Position numbers and translations under genes: made by a program
The notes under the pieces: model-generated
What the model saw: only the letters and a program-made list of their open reading frames with translations
The model's database searches: none
Told to the model about the DNA's origin: nothing
Shown: positions 11,401 through 21,344 of the stretch, piece after piece
How positions within the stretch are numbered: the stretch's first letter is position 1
How the letters are laid out: each line of letters opens with the position of its first letter
Assembly: GCA_903813345.2 (NCBI GenBank)
Contig: CAIIXF020000005.1
Location: forward strand, 40,179,375-40,243,374
Reading direction: 5' to 3'
Length of the DNA stretch: 64,000 nucleotides
Origin: Owenia fusiformis
Lineage: Eukaryota > Annelida > Polychaeta > Sabellida > Oweniidae

Positions 11401-14400
11401 AGGTAATGTTAAGGTTGTTATTCCTGCTAGTTGAATGACACAATCACTTACTTGCTAGTCAGGTACTTTTCATGAGTTTGACCTTGTATATTGTTATGGA
11501 TCAAATACGTAAAATTTACTGTGAATATATTCAGTATATATTAGATATTAACTTATAAGTAAATATGTATGAATGAAATAATACCCTGATTTAAAAAAAA
11601 ACTTGGACGATGCATAAGTACGTTTTGTCAGTTTGACAACTGTAAGAGTCTTTTTTTAATTCAGGCAGAGGAAAAAGCTCGTCAGGTAACTGAGCAACAG
11701 AAAAAAGCTAACGAGGCAAAACAAATAGACCAAGAAAGGCGAGAACGAGAACAAAGAGAGGCTAAAGAGCGTGATGCACGGGTGCAGGAACATGCAAGGG
11801 CAGTTAAAGAACAGAAAGATGCAGAGAGGCGAGCAAACGAAACTGCCGCTAAAGAAGAAGAAAAGCGACGATGGGAAGCATCGGAGAAAGATCATGAGGA
11901 CGATGACAATGTTAGGCGGAAGAGAAGTGAGTCTCTAAATAAAATGAGACAGGCTGAGGCTGCACAATTGGTCAGTCAAAGAGACTTTAATCCTAAAGAT
12001 GTATTTGAAAAGAAAAGAACGTCACAGTTTGATGACCAACCAAAGCCACAGGCTCCACCACCTGCTAGGTTAGTCCAAACAATGCTCTTCCTTTGTAACT
12101 TAAGATGGAATATAGTGAACATGTATTCAGTATCTGAGAGCAAATTATTATGCAATTATCTCCCTCAAAGAACCATTGCTTATTTTTCTTTTCAGAAAAA
12201 GTTTTGAATAACGTTTGTCATAAGGTTAAAAAACATGAAATTTCAAACATGGCAATTCTAATGTAATTTGATCTGCACTATATACCAGTACCAGTAGTCA
12301 TGAGAAAGCATGTTTTAGGAAAATAAAGCATTCATTTGGAGACAATGCAGAATCAGCACCTCCAGTGAGTAAGGCACCTATAGAATTGCCCAAAGAGGAG
12401 CCTCCTAGTGAACCAGCCCCAGCTCCAACTAGACAACTACCCCCCACCCCTGCTCGAGAACCAGAGCCAGAACCAGAAGTGATTAATACACCAGCTCAAC
12501 CCCCTCCACAGTCACCTGCTGAACCACAGGTTTGATTGCCTTTTCCTTGTTATTATTCAATCAATTTTGCTGGATGCGAAGCCACATAATTACTCATACT
12601 GTAGTTGTATCACATGTAATTCTTGAGAGCATGTCTCCCAGTTTATCAGACACACATTTATAAATCAGATTTGTTTGGTGAGACTATAGTCAGGATAGAG
12701 AAGTTACATAAACATTAAGTGTCCTGTATATATCACCAGTATCTTCCAGTTTTAACAGACTCACATTTGTTAATGTAATTATAGGCAGACAGAGTGGAAC
12801 CCCATACACGTAACCTCTTGAAGGAGGGTCTTCCAGTTCGTCAGAGCAGTGACAATGAAGAGCAGAATGATGATGATGATTGGGGAGGTAAGCACAAATA
12901 AGCAGTTTAATATATTGCTTTTAAAAAAGCTTTTATGACTAACTAATAATTTAAAAGTAGATTTTCAGATTTTTTAAATGACAGTAAGTTGCATGAAGGA
13001 TCTGATTTGTAATGTTTTATTATTCAGCTAAAAAGAGAAAGGGTAAGATTATCATATGATCCATGTATAACATAAATCCAATACTTTAATTTCCCAATAC
13101 AAGAGGATAAGACACCCCACGATTCCTAGGACGCCAAGTGATTTTAAGAGCATAGATCATATAATATTCCCTGTCACATCTTTTTTCAAAAAATCCCCCA
13201 AAGTTCCTGCCTTATTCTTGGAAAAATGAGTTTTAACATTTATATATGTATTTATTCTTTTTCCTATAAATGTGTATATTCACATTCAGATAACCACTCT
13301 TATAGTATCAAACCATGTTCACCTTAATTGTATACTAAAAGATTTTGAGTTACATTATAGTAAGGCCTACTGCCAATCAGGGGGTGTCTATCTTCCTTTC
13401 CTAAAACCTTTTCACCTGCTTAGGTACTGTTTTCAACGTGAATTCTACACACAATCAATTTTGTTTAATGGAAGGTAAAAACTTTTGTTATGACAAATAC
13501 AACAATGGATAGACAGACAATATTGAGTGTAACTGAGAAATTGATAGTTTTGCAAGAATGGATTCCCTGTAATACCTATTTCATTTCGTAAAAGTACCTT
13601 GGTTTTCTTCAATTTCTTGCATATTTAGTTATATCTAGTATTACAAGTTATTACATTTGATTTTAAGAGGCAATTTTGCATGTTTATTCAACAGATAGAA
13701 AATGTGAAAATCATTTTTATTTATTGAAAAAAACATTTGTATATCAAAAAAGTCTGAAAACAAGTGTGTGGGTGGTCTCCCAGTTTACAAATAAGATTGT
13801 GTGTAAAATTCTGTGCACCCTTTAAGATGAATCTATAGGGACATCGTGACCTATTCTTTTTCAGAGATAATTATTTTTGATGTGAAAATTGAAGAAAAAA
13901 TTTGGGCTTGTATTGGCCAAAACAGTTTCCTTTGTCTGATAAAGATATTTAATCATACTTCTGAGCTTTGACAGGATAGAAAAGTGTCCTTTTAGTGTGA
14001 TATTGATAATATCCTTAATATCAATTAGTCCACTCCAAATATGGTCAATATTTGATCCTTAAAGGAACACTAATTGTTGGCTCTCTGTTCATCTTGATAT
14101 GTCGTTTTATGTGTAATTGAGGAAATAAAAATACACCCAGTTGCAAAGCAAGTGTAAAGTAAATCAACCTTTCTCCGAAGCATACGATTCCTTCAAGCTT
14201 TCTCGAAGGTATGCAGATGCAATGCACACTACTGTATTGAGAGACAAGTCACTCAAAAGCTTTCTTGTAATAATGTATCTTATATATAGTGTCACTGTGT
14301 GTCTTATACAGTGTATGTAAAATGTGCTTAATATAGTTAAATCATTCCCATTCCATTCATACTGATCTAATATCTAGAATAGCACATTCATTCAATGTTC

Positions 14401-17400
14401 ACAGGTGCATTGAAATGCTTTAACCCACATATATGCTTATTCCAACCATTCCACTATATTACTATATATTCCATTTTAGAATTTTACTTTAACAAAATAT
14501 TGGTGTCTGGGTTGTATAATTCTTCTTATTTAGTTATTAATCATCTCATTTGACATGGTAAGTATGTAAATACATCCTCACGAGGGTAATAAGGTCAATA
14601 GTGAGATGGTCAATAGTGACAGTAATGTTTTGGGAGTTTCGCTCTACCTGAATTCTTCAGTATTACAGGAAGTTAACCAGTAACTGTTGTTAATTGATTA
14701 TATTTTGGGACATCATCGAATATCGTCTGCCCAGTCATCTGGTTCAAATTTTATAGACTGATTCTTTATTATCCCATCGAACAAAGTAAAATGGATATAG
14801 GGAATGCCTCCATCCGTCCATATGTCCATCCATCTTGGCAATAACTCAAATACCGTTGGCCCAATTTTGTTCATATTTTGTACACTGTTTTGTGATACTT
14901 TGGCTAGTGACCAACCATTTTGAAAATGGTGGCCATTTTTAGGTATGTTATTTGGGTGTGTGCAATTTTGTTGAAATTTTACCGAGTGCCTACTTAAAAG
15001 CATATTACACTTTCTTATGACAATTTGGCTAGTGACCAACCATGTTGAAAATGGTGGCCATTTTTATGTGTGTTATTTTATGATTTTTGAAAAAGTAGTA
15101 GAAGGATTTTGTAAAAATGTCAGCCATGGCTTCTCTGCTCAAGAAAAAACTTTAAGATGTCCTTTGGATTTTAAAGTGGCCATCATTTTTCATCAAGAAA
15201 ATCTAATTTTGGGGTTATTTCTATCATGAAATGTTTAAAATGAGGAGTGATTTGATAAAATACTATATTAGTATGTTTTGTTTGGTGCCTTGGTGGGATC
15301 AGCAACTGTTCTTCAAATTCTTTTATTCAACATGGCCACCACTAATACTCCAATGCAGTTGTGTTGTTATTATAGAGGAAGAGTCTACCCCTGAAGTGAA
15401 AACTGTAACCCCTGCAGCCACAACCCAGAGTACTCCTAGTGTCCAAGCAGCATCTGCTCCAGCAGCACCTGTAGATCAGGGCCTTACTGCCAGAGCCTTA
15501 TATGACTATCAAGCTGGTATGTTTGCACTTAAAAGAAGACTAATATTCAGTCTTGTCTCTCCATTCATTGTCTATATTTTATAAAATATTTTACACAGGA
15601 AAAAAGTGGGGCACGCTCTGGGGACATGCTAATATAGGCATGCTGACATAAGCACATATTAATTGGTTAATTGTTTATGTTGCTATCGGTCCATGTTTCT
15701 GGGCTCAAAATCATAATCATAAAATTGTTTATTTTAGCTGATGATTCAGAAATCACATTTGACCCTGGTGACCTTATAACTAACATTGAGCCAATAGATG
15801 AAGGTTGGTCACGAGGCACAGATCCATCAGGAAAATATGGTCTGTTCCCAGCAAACTATGTCGAAATGCTAAGTGCTGTTGAGCCAGAGGCACCTGTAGC
15901 GTCACCCCCTGCGGCTTCACCCCCTGCAGCTTCACCCCCTGCAGCTGCACCTCCAGCAAGCCAGGGCCAATCAGCGAGGGCCTTGTACGATTATCAAGCT
16001 GGTAAAGTATTGTGTTACATAACATAAAAGATTTCACTGTGTTCTAATAAGGATTGATGATTTTTAAAAAATCTGTCCACAGAGTCCTAAGTTTTCAATG
16101 ACATTCCACTAGAATGAAAACGCAATGACTTGCTATAATGAATTCAAACACTGGTATCTGAACCTTCTCTAAAATGTAGAACACTGTGAAATCACTTAAT
16201 GTTTGTTTGATCTGAAATTGCACCCATGTGTTTATCATTGAAATGACTTTGTAATGCTTTATAGTACACAAGTTTCTTTAACATTGTTTGATTTGTGATT
16301 TGGTGAAAGAGGGTAATAAACGGTAGCAAATGGTTCCACAACCTAATTAGTGAGGCTTCTATTTGAGGCTCTATAATGATTTCCAGCACTTGGAATTTTT
16401 ATTTCCCAACTACTTAACACAAGTTCCCAACTGATCTTATTTTTGAGGATCGTGTGATATGTTCATTTCTAGCTGACGATACTGAGATAACCTTTGACCC
16501 TGAAGACATCATCACTAACATTGAAAAACTAGATGAAGGCTGGTGGACAGGAGTGAATCCAGCGGGAAAACATGGCATGTTTCCAGCCAACTATGTCGAG
16601 CTGATTGACCCATAGTGCTTGTTAATATATTCATAATGCTTCAGGTTTGTTGTGTTGGTGCTTTAACCATTTGCACTTGCATATTTCTCTTTTTAACATG
16701 AAATGAACTATATGTGTATTAGTATTTAGTTTTGTTATGAGTTTATATTATATTGCTTGAGATCAGTACCTAGTTGATCCCTTGTTGCATATATGATGTG
16801 ATTAAATGGATTTTCATGTACAGTCCTCTCGTCATTAAGCTTGGCATGAACATTGTTACACAGCTCCTGTAATAGAGATGTTGTTCATTCCTTCAGTAAT
16901 AGTCCTTTTTTCATATGTGCACATATTTGCATTTTGAAGAAAAGTAAGATTTGTCTCAGTGTCACTTTTCACTGGAACGTTTTGATAGAACATAGATATG
17001 TCTCTAGCCTAATTTATGGAATTTATTGCATGCCGTATTTCGACACAAAACAGGACTAGTACTAAGAAATTCTCCATCTAAAATGTCACTCGACTTTTTT
17101 GTGATTATGAGTCAAAGAAAGCATTCTTGAGTTTCAAATTGACTTCTGTGGTAACTTGAAACCGTCTTCTAATTTATTCCACTTACCTTTTATTGTTTCT
17201 CCAAATATATTCTTTGAAAATCGGATTTTAAGGGTGTTAATCAGGGTAATTCTGTGCCATTTTATCAAAAATCTTGTTGCTGTCTAGAAACGAGCAATTG
17301 TGATCTTGTTGTTACCTAGGAACGAGCAACTGTGATGTCACGTCACACTCATGTTAATTCTGGAATCACATGGCAGCCATTTTGGAAATTTCAAAAAAAT

Positions 17401-17759
17401 TCCCAATTAAAAAGGCTAAATGCTGTTTACAAATTGGAAACTATGGCAGAATCAACAAAGGGTTTGTGAAATAATTAGGATATGGTTTCAAAATTATGCA
17501 CATGACAATATATGACTACTAAATGCAGGCAAGGACTTTTAATTGCCAAAAAGTCGAGTGACATTTTAGATGGAGAAATGCTTAGTTTGTATGTTCCATT
17601 GGAAAATAATGGCTATTTTCAGAGGAAGACACGGAAATAACATTTGACCCTGATGATGTCATAACAGATATAGAGAAGATAGATGATGGTTGGTGGATAG
17701 GGACTGGACCAGATGGGAGGCGGGGAATGTTCCCAGCTAATTTTGTGCAGTTAATTTAA
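2429..17759 (+). CDS. DBNL: Drebrin-like protein (Abp1/DBNL type): ADF-H domain, coiled coil, SH3 domains
   Basis: Actin-binding adaptor that links F-actin to endocytosis. Coding exons: 2429-2511, 9246-9301, 9543-9655, 9873-9947, 10403-10543, 11325-11402, 11665-12068, 12319-12529, 12785-12887, microexon 13028-13042, 15376-15516, 15738-16001, then either 16473-16615 (stop TAG) or 17623-17759 (stop TAA). All junctions are GT-AG and the phases join cleanly, giving 608 or 606 residues. The N-terminus ([16 protein letters not shown]) and segments such as [19 protein letters not shown] and [14 protein letters not shown] match the ADF-H domain of DBNL. Exon 7 encodes a Glu/Arg/Lys-rich coiled coil, followed by a proline-rich linker. 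The C-terminus has SH3 modules with [14 protein letters not shown] and FPANYVE signatures. Vertebrate DBNL has one SH3 and is about 430 residues; this one can carry two. The start is chosen because MAVDL matches the family. Confidence 0.93.
2938..3269. mobile_element. Small inverted-repeat element with GC homopolymers
   Basis: The left end reads CAGGGGCGGATCT and the right end, in reverse complement, CACTGGCGGATTAG. It is flanked by GGATA on both sides (2933-2937 and 3270-3274). The interior is G- and C-run rich, with repeated TTGGGCCC and AAGGCC words, which gives low-complexity open frames on both strands. A related GGCGGATC end occurs at 32477. It is a non-autonomous DNA element with no coding capacity, and its superfamily is uncertain. 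Confidence 0.55.
3700..3927 (+). mobile_element. 5'-truncated Helitron-like element, 3' end
   Basis: The 3' terminus has the subterminal TTCAATGGGATTCG, a hairpin ACGC-TTTG-GCGT, then TGCCGTTGTTCTGG followed by T. This is nearly identical to the end of the complete copy at 57044-58232. The 5' part is missing and the left limit is approximate. Confidence 0.55.
4860..5334. repeat. 31-bp minisatellite, about 15 units
   Basis: Head-to-tail copies of a 31-bp unit whose core is GGTTCATGATTAAGGGGAAT followed by ATCCCTGGGGT. Differences are mostly point changes (GGGGT or GGGAT), and one unit near 5170 has an extra CAGTGGGA. It lies inside drebrin-like intron 1 and has no coding potential. Confidence 0.9.
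6270..7814 (+). CDS. Intronless type II membrane protein, beta-propeller glycosyltransferase/phosphorylase-like
   Basis: A single uninterrupted frame of 514 codons. Residues 5-25 form a hydrophobic signal anchor after a short Lys-containing tail, which suggests a Golgi type II protein. A Gln/Asn/Lys-rich stem with N-glycosylation sequons follows. From about residue 165 the protein resembles the five-bladed beta-propeller fold of GH130 phosphorylases and related mannosyltransferases (GT91/GT108): [25 protein letters not shown] near 235-242 (Asp-Pro-Arg is the usual catalytic segment), [20 protein letters not shown] near 293 and RGGTPF near 348. The last residues contain paired cysteines. The donor, acceptor and linkage cannot be told. 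It sits wholly within drebrin-like intron 1 on the same strand. The lack of introns suggests an old retrogene or a transfer, but no poly-A tract or target-site duplication was found. The family call is from remembered motifs and is moderate; the gene itself is strong by length and composition. Confidence 0.75.
   Translation: MKLKTVVFFLGLELGVMTLLFLIYHQITPCMSKKDDRANSVLDNTLKKKTWKQSQTDIDKFKLFQNDKNEAPNESSNSRMIYDNIIEQGKGNTTEHKFEQTYKQQQHSGNKQGYMSMKEHYIHNFSLHGIHLAKMSTINFTVSTAFLHSFSMELSYMLQRSDPERVMHPFFMSPAILENEDGTYTLVARCRNVQRETLKNKPPTNVMVTMMYSAILKPINTGSILGMITSESERNGPRDPRIFRIREQPFILFDMQNWREDSFHMYMLSFHTGELHRLQIYEENGTLIQMRKAERNWSPLVDNKNNRLYLIYGFDPFVILQCNQHDGKCKIVQKQNENFEPQKYPSSLRGGTPFIIYKWPYYVSTAHSTVFCGGMGRRMYGIHIVVISIIPKFRIVYISANIEFHPDILKKQPLFPAAISSFIFPTTLLLRDEDMADIGGHLNDIEALLLRVKGFRTVIDEVIQIDETVPEMERTTYEQGFIQKTILDIRTSDCRIAYHNLKKGNVNICKDCFF
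7929..8100 (-). pseudogene. VTI1: Isolated VTI1-type SNARE exon, antisense in drebrin-like intron 1
   Basis: On the minus strand, CTTTTAG|GATATGACTGC is a good acceptor and the exon ends at a GGTGAAT donor-like site. The translation includes [20 protein letters not shown] and [16 protein letters not shown], closely matching the SNARE motif of VTI1A/VTI1B (Qb-SNAREs in Golgi and endosome fusion). No other VTI1 exon, upstream Habc exon or C-terminal membrane-anchor exon was recognised on the minus strand nearby. It is therefore either one exon of a gene whose other exons I missed, an unusual optional exon, or a fragment of a duplicated gene. The reading frame is intact, so decay is recent or absent. 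The lower limit is approximate. Confidence 0.6.
8101..8158. repeat. Partial tandem copy of the VTI1 exon 5' edge
   Basis: The words at 8127-8155 (ctctttcagcaacagtgata) closely match 8070-8096 (ctctttgagcagcagtcata), the start of the VTI1-like exon. It looks like a short local duplication with several substitutions. Confidence 0.45.
8375..8588. mobile_element. 214-bp MITE with CAG...CTCCCCAG ends
   Basis: The left terminus is CAGCGGTCTCCCCAGCATT and the right terminus, in reverse complement, CAGTGATCTCCCCAGGATT. CAGTG occurs directly on both sides (8370-8374 and 8589-8593). The interior has degenerate repeats of GCACCCACCTGAAAAT. It is non-autonomous with no open frame of note. Confidence 0.6.
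10218..10436 (+). repeat. Tandem duplication of the exon 5 acceptor region of the drebrin-like gene
   Basis: Two copies of about 105 bases (10218-10326 and 10327-10432) each contain the polypyrimidine tract, the AG and the exon start GGCGCCCA.GTAACAATCA. The second copy is the true exon 5 (from 10403), since only it continues in frame to GSNYGFHKE. The first copy leaves homology after AGGTCT and soon reaches a stop, so it acts as a decoy acceptor. Confidence 0.75.
13028..13042 (+). CDS. DBNL: 15-base microexon of the drebrin-like gene (AKKRK)
   Basis: TATTCAG precedes the segment and GTAAGA follows it. Entering in phase 1 and leaving in phase 1, it encodes Ala-Lys-Lys-Arg-Lys just after the DDDDWG acidic stretch. 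Skipping it keeps the frame, so it is probably optional. A short basic insert beside an acidic tract could alter localisation or actin binding; that is inference. Confidence 0.5.
13043..15375 (+). other. Drebrin-like intron 10
   Basis: About 2.3 kb between the microexon and the first SH3-bearing exon. It holds a truncated Helitron-like copy from 14772. The rest (13050-14760) shows no gene or repeat I can name. Confidence 0.6.
14772..15130 (+). mobile_element. 3'-truncated Helitron-like element
   Basis: It begins TCCCATCGAACAAAG directly after A, the same 5' terminus as the complete copy at 57044. It continues with the family words ATAACTCAAATACCGTTGGC and AACCATTTTGAAAATGGTGG. No 3' hairpin or CTGG end is present, so the right limit is approximate. 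Confidence 0.55.
16473..16615 (+). CDS. DBNL: Alternative terminal SH3 exon A of the drebrin-like gene
   Basis: Acceptor TTCTAG|CTGACGATAC. It encodes [12 protein letters not shown] through [13 protein letters not shown] and ends in TAG. It completes the second SH3 domain begun by ARALYDYQA at the end of exon 12, and it most resembles the C-terminus of vertebrate DBNL. A possible ATTAAA poly-A signal lies near 16800. Confidence 0.85.
17061..17586. mobile_element. About 526-bp MITE between the two alternative last exons
   Basis: Inverted repeats 17070-17099 and 17548-17577 match perfectly over 30 bases (core CTCCATCTAAAATGTCACTC), with weaker similarity outward to ACTAAG/CTTAGT. No clear target-site duplication was found, so the exact ends are uncertain. 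It contains no coding sequence. Confidence 0.65.
17623..17759 (+). CDS. DBNL: Alternative terminal SH3 exon B of the drebrin-like gene
   Basis: Acceptor TTTTCAG|AGGAAGACAC in the same phase as exon A. It encodes [19 protein letters not shown] through [11 protein letters not shown] and ends in TAA, a full alternative to exon A with SH3 consensus residues kept (GWW, FPANFV). An AATAAA signal at 18018-18023 could serve this end. Confidence 0.8.
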
Positions 17760-18017
17760 TGCATAATGAACGATTTTAATTTAAAGTTAAAAAAATTATT
17801 TAATTATATTAATTTTGCTGGGAAATTATGTGTATAATTGTGCCATGCTGGCAAAACATTAAAAAAATTATAAAATGACACTCTGAAGGTGATTTGGTTG
17901 AAAATGAAACAATTTATTTTTGATATCAAAGATCTTTAAAGAAAACTTCTTTTGTATCACAGCAAAGTAATCTACTTGGAGTTAAGCAGGGTGGAGTAAA
18001 GTATTGCAATATTATAC

Positions 18018-18023
18018 AATAAA
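18018..18023 (+). terminator. AATAAA poly-A signal for the longer drebrin-like transcript
   Basis: A canonical hexamer 259 bases after the stop codon of terminal exon B. The cleavage site was not determined. Confidence 0.4.
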
Positions 18024-18644
18024 GTTGTAACTAATGTACAAAACTGTAAACATTCACTATAAATAAATATGTGGCCACTTTTGACTGTAAACAGGACTAT
18101 AAAGCCATGACTATTTATGTGTAAGTGTTTATTCAGTAATTGTGGCCTATCATGAATTATATTTTTGTGTTGTATAAAAGTTTTCATGTTTGAGGGGTGC
18201 TATTATGAACAATATTTCTAATGCATCAACATTCTGGAAGATTGAAAGGTTTAAAATTGAAATTAGTTCTGATGCAAGACAATATGCAATACATTATACA
18301 TATACGTATTTTCAGAATACACCCTCAAATAATTGAATTGAACAGTGAATATCATGCCTCCCTATGGTCTGTATTATTCAACAATTGAAATAGTGGTTTG
18401 AGTAAAGGATTATGTTTCATATTAAGGAATATTGCCAATTTTATGTCCAATATATTAAGCATCACTGTTTAAAAGATGTTTGCTTTTATATGAAATATTT
18501 GTATAATTCAAAATGTAATATAAGCATGTGTATTATTGTAATACATAATAACTTTTATAATAAGTCTAAACAATGTTTTTGTCACTTTGCTCTAAATTCT
18601 GTGCAATTGGTTTTAATAAACCACAAATCATTAACGTCATGGTT

Positions 18645-19140
18645 CACTGTTCCACAACTAAGTTACTCTGACGGAACGTCAATGTAACAAAATGGATGAA
18701 CTTGCTGAATACAAGTTTATTGTTTTTTCGATTTAAACTTATGTAAAAGTCATGTTGCGGTTATCATTTAGACACAGTTAGGCAATATCTTCTAGCTTTT
18801 AGAAATGCTCTCGGTTTGGAATTTGATTGGTAAATAAAGCTGTAATTCATAATTCAATTTAAGTCGTCAAAGTAACATACATTGGTAAAATAACGGACTT
18901 TCGTCAATGTAACAAAAGCGAGGGGCTAAATATAAGAATTGCAACTTCATTTACAAAACAAATTCCGAATCGAAGAAACTTATTAAAACTAGACTATATT
19001 TTCTAGCTTTGTGCCAAATTATAATCTGCAACTTGACGTATAAGTAGGTTTAAATCAAGAAAACAAAAAACTTGTAACCAGGAAGTTCATCCATTTTGTT
19101 ACATTGACGTTCCGTCAAAGTAACTAGTTGTGGCACAGTG
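18645..19140. mobile_element. 496-bp element with CAC-type ends and 5-bp target duplication (Transib/RAG-like MITE candidate)
   Basis: The left end reads CACTGTTCCACAACTAAGTT; the right end, in reverse complement, CACTGTGCCACAACTAGTT. Inverted similarity runs for roughly 100 bases, including a perfect TGACGGAACGTCAATGTAAC. The 5-bp direct repeat TGGTT flanks it exactly (18640-18644 and 19141-19145). A terminal heptamer of the CACWRTG type with 5-bp duplications is the known signature of Transib and RAG-like transposons. There is no transposase, so it would be non-autonomous. Confidence 0.7.
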
Positions 19141-21344
19141 TGGTTGGAAATGACTGATCAAAATTAACTAGAAATAAGTCATTAACATGCCAAATGTCAC
19201 AACCTGCCATTTGCTTCAGACACCGAACCTCACAAACAAATAAGTTGGAGACTTATAACAATATGTATGTCACCACTTGTGGTGGTGACATAAAAACAGA
19301 AGCAAATCCCACCAAACAAGACAAAATCAAATAACTCTTAGTTTTGAACATTTCAGTATAGAAATAACTAGCCAGTAGTATATAATCTCCTTTTAAAATT
19401 GACATCCATGATGTGACAACATATTAAAAATTCCTTAAATTTGGACCAAATCTGTTTACTGGTCATCACTTTGAGATGCATGTAAACGAAGGGACAGTTG
19501 GGCAGGTAGCCTCTCTATATGCCTTCCAAACTTAGTTGCACATGCAGATGTTACTCATGGATCTGTTTTGGAACCATCATAACATACAATTTGCTCTAAA
19601 TTCATTGTTAATCTAAACAGAGAATTTAGGAATAGTAAGTTACGATTGTTTCAAAATGGAGCCCAGAAAGATTTCCCAAACCAGATACACAGGCAATAAA
19701 CTGTGGCAACCATTAGCTCAGAATAACACTAACAATAGGATGTCTGTTAGTTCTTATTTATTAAAAATATCCATATCATGTTTATCAATTCAACATACAA
19801 AAACACTATTATGAATCTGATGCTTTGATTATAATATTTCTATTTAGAGACCTACATAACAATAAGCTCATCCTGCTCATCTCTCCCAGTGCAAGTTAAA
19901 GTGATGAATTCTGCAAGTGAAACTTATGAATTCTGCAAGTGAAACTTATGAATTCTGCAAGAGAAACTTATGAATTCTGCAAGAGAAACTTATGAATTCT
20001 GCAAGCAAGATTGCTCTGCAGTTTTAAATGTAAAGTGGTGAAAGAGGCTAAAATTATTTCTTCAAACATAGAAATAGTGCTGGCAAATAAATCAGATACG
20101 GAGCTGTTGAAACCATAAATAATGCTGATTATTCATTGAGCTCTGGAAAACTTGAGAGGAGTGCATGCTATGAAATACAAAGATTTTTTTATACACAGTT
20201 TTTCTCTGTGTAAAAATATGGATTTGAATGATAAACCATAAAAGCACAATTGATTCCAATGGGACTTAAATTACAATGCATATCGATCTTCTTAAAATTT
20301 ATATGAGATAAAATCAACTGAAATCAACCGAGGAATGAATTTCCTTGAGCAATAAGTCTTATAGCTCTAAAATTACAAAAAAGCTCTCCAAGTGATTGAA
20401 CAAGAATATAAAATTACAAGCTATAAATCTCAGTTTAAAAATCAACACTGTGTAACTGCAAAATTGCATTTTAAAACATACAATATTAATATCTGACTGG
20501 TTTAGCATATTGCTGTTCATGGATATAATGACATCATAGAAACAATGGATGTAGGAATTCCTAACAACATTTTCTGTTAATGACCCCAGGTCATTTTTAC
20601 AATAAATACATGACATTGTAAAATTGTTAATAATGTATACTCTACAATGTACACAAAACTAAAAAGGCTAACAATCTAATCTTATCTAAAAATCTCTGAC
20701 TAAAGATCTGACTCTGATGTGTCACATTGAGAAAATTTTACTTGCAACTTTATTATCAATTATATTGTGACATAATCTACTTGTCTAGCACAGTAAATTG
20801 TATGTAAAAGGTAGCAGATTGTGAGTAATTGAAAACCCAGACCTACTCACTTACTCACTCACTGAAAACATTTTGGTCATCAAAAATACTTTGGGAGAAT
20901 GAAAATGATTATTCCTTTTCTTCAATTTTATATTTTATCTATCTTACAGATGAATAGTAAAACATAAAACAGAGCACCGGTATGCCAATTTCATGTCAAA
21001 TCTATCCCTGCGCCTCATGGTAAGGCCAAACTGGATAGGATAGATTAAAGTAATTGATGCTTGCGTGCTATATACTTATTTCTCTCCCCTTCTCTGGCAA
21101 GAGTTGGATTCCTCAAAAGATAAAATATGTGCCCATACATATAGATTGTACAGATAAGCTCATTAGAAGCCTGATAACTCTCCTTGCAACAGTTCTGCTG
21201 ATCAGAAGCCTCACAATTCTCAATGCAACAGTTTTCCTGTTGACATCCATACATTATTGTATGTTCATATGCTTTTGGAAAACTGTTAAGTTTTCAGGTA
21301 AGAAATTGAGGACAATGGTGAATTATATTAATAACAATAAAGTT
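19141..21344. other. Intergenic region between convergent drebrin-like and HPS1 genes
   Basis: No gene is recognised. It contains a 22-bp tandem repeat at 19915-20005 and part of a dispersed family (19190-19310, word AAGTTGGAGACT) that recurs near 25436-25570 and, inverted, near 35255. Minus-strand HPS1 3' UTR sequence presumably occupies the right part. Confidence 0.5.
19915..20005. repeat. 22-bp tandem repeat, about four units
   Basis: Repeats of TGAATTCTGCAAGTGAAACT plus TA, with G or A at one position (CAAGTG/CAAGAG). It is non-coding. Confidence 0.8.

Noticed and set aside
11656-11895. Minus-strand Phe/Leu/Cys-rich frame
   Set aside because: It is the antisense of the Glu/Lys/Arg coiled-coil exon of the drebrin-like gene.
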